From: Theristus sp. LFF4_11
Lineage: Eukaryota; Nematoda; Chromadorea; Monhysterida; Xyalidae
Reading direction: 5' to 3'
Length of the DNA stretch: 64,000 nucleotides
Assembly: GCA_030248135.1 (NCBI GenBank)
Contig: JASANC010000573.1
Location: 1-64,000 of the forward strand
A program made the translations under genes and the position numbers. Positions 60,436-64,000 of the stretch are shown here, piece by piece. The notes below the pieces were generated by a model. That model was not told where the DNA came from, searched no databases, and saw nothing but the letters and a program-made list of their open reading frames with translations. Position 1 is the stretch's first letter; every line of letters starts with the position of its first letter.

Positions 60436-63400
60436 TCAATCGTTCGAGTGTTGCTCGCATTTGGCCGTCTCCTTTGAACTTGCCGCCTTCGCGCCATGCG
60501 TGAAATGTTGCATCAGCGGCTTCTGCAGCACGCGGCGACATTGGTAGCAGAAAGAGGCACGACACTGCCAGCAGACCAGATGGTTGTTCAGATCGAGTTT
60601 CACGTTCCATTGGCGACATCGGGGACACTGAACGCGACGGTCGTATAGCGCCGGGTTGTCGCGTAATGCGTGCTGCTGTTGCACGTATTCCTGAGTGGAC
60701 GCAAATGTGAACGCATTTGACAGTGTTTCATCTAATTTTAGGTGTCCAGCAAAAAATTAAATTCCTGATTGAAGATATACTGAAGTTTCAATTTGCAACA
60801 GCACTGAAAATGCAGGAAATGAATGCAACCAAATTCAATTCAAATAGTATTTTGTAACTTCTTCGCAGAGTAAAGAATTTCTAAAAAATAGGCTGTAAGA
60901 ACGTGATTTGTTCAAGATTTCCTTTTGCGATTTTTACAGTGTCTTCTCCTTCTGACACCAAGCCGTCGCACGCGTATGATTCCAGAGTGCAAAATTCAAA
61001 TTTGCAGATGTATCAAGCTGCTTCGAGTGAAGCCAATCGGGTGAAAGTCAGAGGTGAGAGGTGTTTCAGGGAAATTCGAGCCAACCGACAACGACAAACT
61101 CAAATCTTTTTCAGTTGGCTTCTAAAACTCGCATGTTGCAGTTGCACCCAAATTGCGAAACTGATTTGCTAAATCAATTGCCAAACTTCGCGGCCAATCC
61201 TAAGTGCCCACGCACATCTCGCACGGGCCTCGCCTCATTCGCCATTCGCGCGGCAGCCTCGAGAAAGTTCGGTCGCTGCTCTTGGCAGTCGGCGAAATGA
61301 TCGTAGCCTCTGATGGCACGACCGCAGCCCCAGCAAATGTACTCGCCACACATGCGACAGATCAGTTTGTTGCAGCTGTGTGAGAAACTGGTGAAAAACA
61401 GTTGCAAAATTGTGGGAAACAAGTGAGTTCGTACAAAATCGTCTATGGTATCACTGTGGTGTACCACCACAGCGCGCATCGCGCAAAACCGCAGGGTGTC
61501 CCGCATGGAAGTTTGAGGGAGACGGGCTTACTGGATAACGCTTTGGCTCGAGGGTCCCCTCCAGGATACACCATATAACCCCGATCTTCGTACTCGGTTG
61601 GCGTCTTTCCCCATCCATACCCGTCAGTTTTCTCGATGAAAACACCGCAGCGCTGGTTCGGGCAAGGAATGCTGAACTTCGCCAACGCCAGCTGCGTCAG
61701 CAGCTCGCGGCGTCGTCGCTCCTGTTCCTTCTTCTGTCTCTCCAGTTTGTCGGTTTTTTGCGGCTTCTTCGCTTCATCGCCGAGAGCCGCTAGTTTATCC
61801 AGCAATGAGGCGCATGTTTCACCCTGTGGGCGTTTTACTTTTGAAATAATGTATCGGATTCGGGGGTTATTGGTTATTGATTGAATCGTGCAGTACACTT
61901 TCCTTATAATATGCAATTAGCTTATTGGTTGATGGTGTATGCATGCGCGTGGTCACCAGCCAGTAATTGCACATGGTATAGAATGAGACTGCGGTGCAGC
62001 ATGCTGATTGGCTGCATGATGCTTTTGTGGCTGTGGTGACCAATCATTGGTAATCACGTATTGGCCAATCTTTGCAGCTAACGATCTTCCTGCATAGAAT
62101 CTCTCTGACAAAGTCAAACTCGCAAAGATCTAAGTTATAGTAACGGTGCCAAAAATGACGCGGAGCCAACCGGATGATATTCATCCCTGCACTTGCAGCA
62201 GTACACGTGAGCGCAATTGGCACAGTGACGGGCAGTGCTCGATTCAGAGCACTCACTGTCGTCAACGGTTGGCAGCTGACAACGGGGACAGTAATCTGCG
62301 AGAAATCGTGACACAATACGAGACGCATCACGACCAACTGAATTGGTTTACTTTGAATTGAAGTCGAGTGAGAACAGCTTCGCTCTAGTCGACAACAGAA
62401 ATCAATTTCTTTCGCCGTATACAGATCTATCAGCCAGGAGTCAAACTAGCGCGACTGATCCGTGGTTGAGTACTCAAGTACTTCAATCGGGACACTTCAT
62501 TGATTAGGCCACCACTCTTTTGCACACCGAAAAGCAGAGAACCATCAAACAAGTTGGTTGATTCGTCGACAACACCATGAATTGGGCGTGTTCACCGACC
62601 CACGTCCTGCATCGCGTTCAACGTGCGTGCGAATGTGATGCGTTCCCAGCGCTCAAAATCGGCGTCGCTTAGGACGGCGCGGATGATGGACGCTTGTATC
62701 GGCACGTTGCAGGTTGCTGGACAACTGCAAAATGGTCAGCACTAGAGGAACTACAAAACTGAGAAAATCAAGCGTGTTGATCGACTTTGTCATGCGCCTC
62801 AAGCTCAATCAACATTACTCGCGCAATTTGTTGTTGGGATTTTTAGGCGATGTTTTTGGCCAGGGCTAACCCAGAGAAGCGTACAGAACGCCATTGAGTA
62901 GGGCGCCCATCGAGTTTTCTCTGTCATTAAGTGCCTATACAGTGGCGGCCAAAAGTGTTGGAACGCTGCGCGCGCGTGTGCGTGTGAGCCTTGTATTGCG
63001 CGTGTGTTGCATCAGCCGTACAAACGCTATAAAAGAATCCCATGCTAATTTTTTTAGTTTTTAGACTACTGAGTGTATCTAGTACATGAATCGCAGGTTT
63101 TTTTCACTGAAGTATACATTTATTTGACAAATACCGAACATTATAACACGCCTCCATTGCATAAGACTGGCAGTAAAACTGATTCAAAATCATTGGCAAG
63201 AAAACTATTCAACGAAGTATTAGCGTTTCTTTGTGTTTGAATTATCTGACAGACGTGTATTGCGTTCATGTTTCGGGTTCCAGTCGGGATGTATTGTTTA
63301 TTCCGTTATTTTCTTGCCAAATAATTTTTAAACAGTTTTACTGCCAAATGGAGGTGTGTTGTAATGTTCGGTATTTGTCAAATAAATGTATGCTTCAGCG

Positions 63401-64000
63401 AAAAAAAACCCTGCGGATAGTGTGGTAGATACACTCAGTAATCACAAAAACAAAAAGAATTAGCATGGGATTCTTATAATAGCGTTTGTAAGGCTGATGG
63501 TACACACGCGCAACACACGCGCAAACATGCGCGCAGCGTTCCAACACTTTTGGCCGCCACTGTACACCCCTCGACGGGGCTCGATCCCCGAGCGCACAGA
63601 CTGCAGTCCAACGCACTACCACCAGGCTCAATGAGATGATGAAGTAGATAAAACAAAAAGAAAAAACCATCTGAGCAACTTTACTCATGGGAGTTTGACT
63701 GTTTCAGAGCCCGTTCTATCTCAGCGTCAGAATAAACGAATAAAAAATATGAAGAGATGAAGAGAATAGAAATACGAAACGAAGTTCGCCGCAATATTTC
63801 AACAACAGCGGTTGCTCGCAAAAACTGACTTGACGACATGCATGCTTCCAGTGTCCAACACTTGCACGACGTAGTCAGCAATGCACGTCGCGCAGAACAC
63901 ATGATAACAAGGTAATAGTCGGTGCAACTCGCTGCCAACGAACGTTTCATAGCAGATCAGACAATCGTGTTGCTCAGTCAGAAAACGCCGCTGTTCCATC
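60436..64000 (-). CDS. RNF14-like RBR E3 ubiquitin ligase, 5' end off the window
   Basis: Six minus-strand exons: 64000-63830 (partial), 62724-62600, 62295-62171, 61823-61621, 61375-61216 and 60690-60436, in phase, about 345 residues visible. RING1 is CLICYETF...LPCYHVFCATCIADY with a closing CPATC. IBR has YCPRCQLPTVDD and CANCAHVYCCKC. A coiled, charged linker (EAKKPQKTDKLERQKKEQER) precedes RING2, CPNQRCGVFIEKTDG-CNKLICRMCGEYICWGC, whose Cys after DG is the expected catalytic residue. An extra C-terminal zinc-binding module (CPRCRQWNVKLDLNNHLVCW ... CEQHSND) resembles the tail of plant RWD-RBR ligases. An N-terminal RWD domain would be outside the window. Donors GTCAGT and GTCGGT end its first two visible exons. 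Confidence 0.88.
61906..62060. mobile_element. MITE M1-related fragment in RNF14-like intron
   Basis: It contains AATTAGCTTATTGGTTGATG, GCATGCGCGTGGTCACC and later GCTGATTGGCTGCATGATGC, similar in layout to the M1 MITE but without clear termini. Confidence 0.4.
62849..63640 (-). mobile_element. tRNA-derived SINE split by a mariner-like insertion
   Basis: The body (62849-62940) and tRNA-like head (63565-63640) match the continuous copy at 13103-13240. The head on the minus strand has GGTGGTAGTGCGTTGGACTG (A-box-like) and GGGGATCGAGCCCC (B-box-like). The element lies in an intron of the RNF14-like gene. Confidence 0.7.
62941..63562. mobile_element. mariner/Tc1-like foldback MITE
   Basis: The ends CAGTGGCGGCCAAAAGTGTT and the complement are perfect inverses. 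TA lies on both sides (62939-62940, 63563-63564). Inverse arms extend about 250 bp with indels (AACGCTGCGCGC; CAAATAAATGTATGCTTCAG). It is 622 bp with no transposase. It sits inside the SINE. Confidence 0.85.

Overview
This window is eukaryotic genomic DNA, most likely from a small invertebrate animal. Its genes are split into many GC-richer exons by short AT-rich GT...AG introns, and its products are animal-type: meckelin/TMEM67, LRR1, a secreted single-Ig OIG-4-like protein and a Ly6/uPAR protein. The OIG-4-like and Ly6 genes would fit a nematode or a related group, but no ribosomal or mitochondrial sequence is present to settle it. All homology statements are from recognition of conserved motifs, not from a search.

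Left part (1-19.7 kb): a non-coding, degenerate stretch, then LRR1 (+), MTAP (methylthioadenosine phosphorylase, +), a long gene-poor gap, an unrecognised two-exon gene (+) whose intron holds a 2.2-kb minisatellite foldback element, and an OIG-4-like secreted Ig gene (-).

Middle (19.6-44 kb): a dense nest of mobile DNA. It has a complete-looking non-autonomous Helitron, several small terminal-inverted-repeat elements, a 220-bp near-pure G tract and a 14.6-kb inverted structure. That structure has 1.8-2.3-kb arms made of a TA-flanked element plus about 150-bp tandem repeats, and it encloses a kelch-repeat gene and two more minisatellite foldbacks. To its right, a 4.3-kb TTAA-flanked palindrome fills one intron of an unrecognised Pro/Gln-rich gene and itself hosts nested palindromes.

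Right part (44-64 kb): compact and gene-rich. It holds a Ly6/uPAR GPI-type gene (+), glutaryl-CoA dehydrogenase (-) with the whole 13-exon TMEM67 gene nested on the opposite strand inside its fifth intron, a ZDHHC3/7-like palmitoyltransferase (-) and the 3' part of an RNF14-like RBR ubiquitin ligase (-). Introns here carry copies of one about 156-bp MITE and, in one case, a SINE split by a mariner-like element.

The genes have unrelated jobs: replisome ubiquitylation, methionine salvage, lysine/tryptophan breakdown, ciliary transition zone, palmitoylation and ubiquitin ligation. No operon logic is visible. The two most unusual signals are a recurrent 5' splice-site class with C at +3 (GTCGGT, GTCAGT), reconstructed independently in eight genes by reading-frame phase, and the repeated use of inverted minisatellite arrays as the arms of foldback elements.
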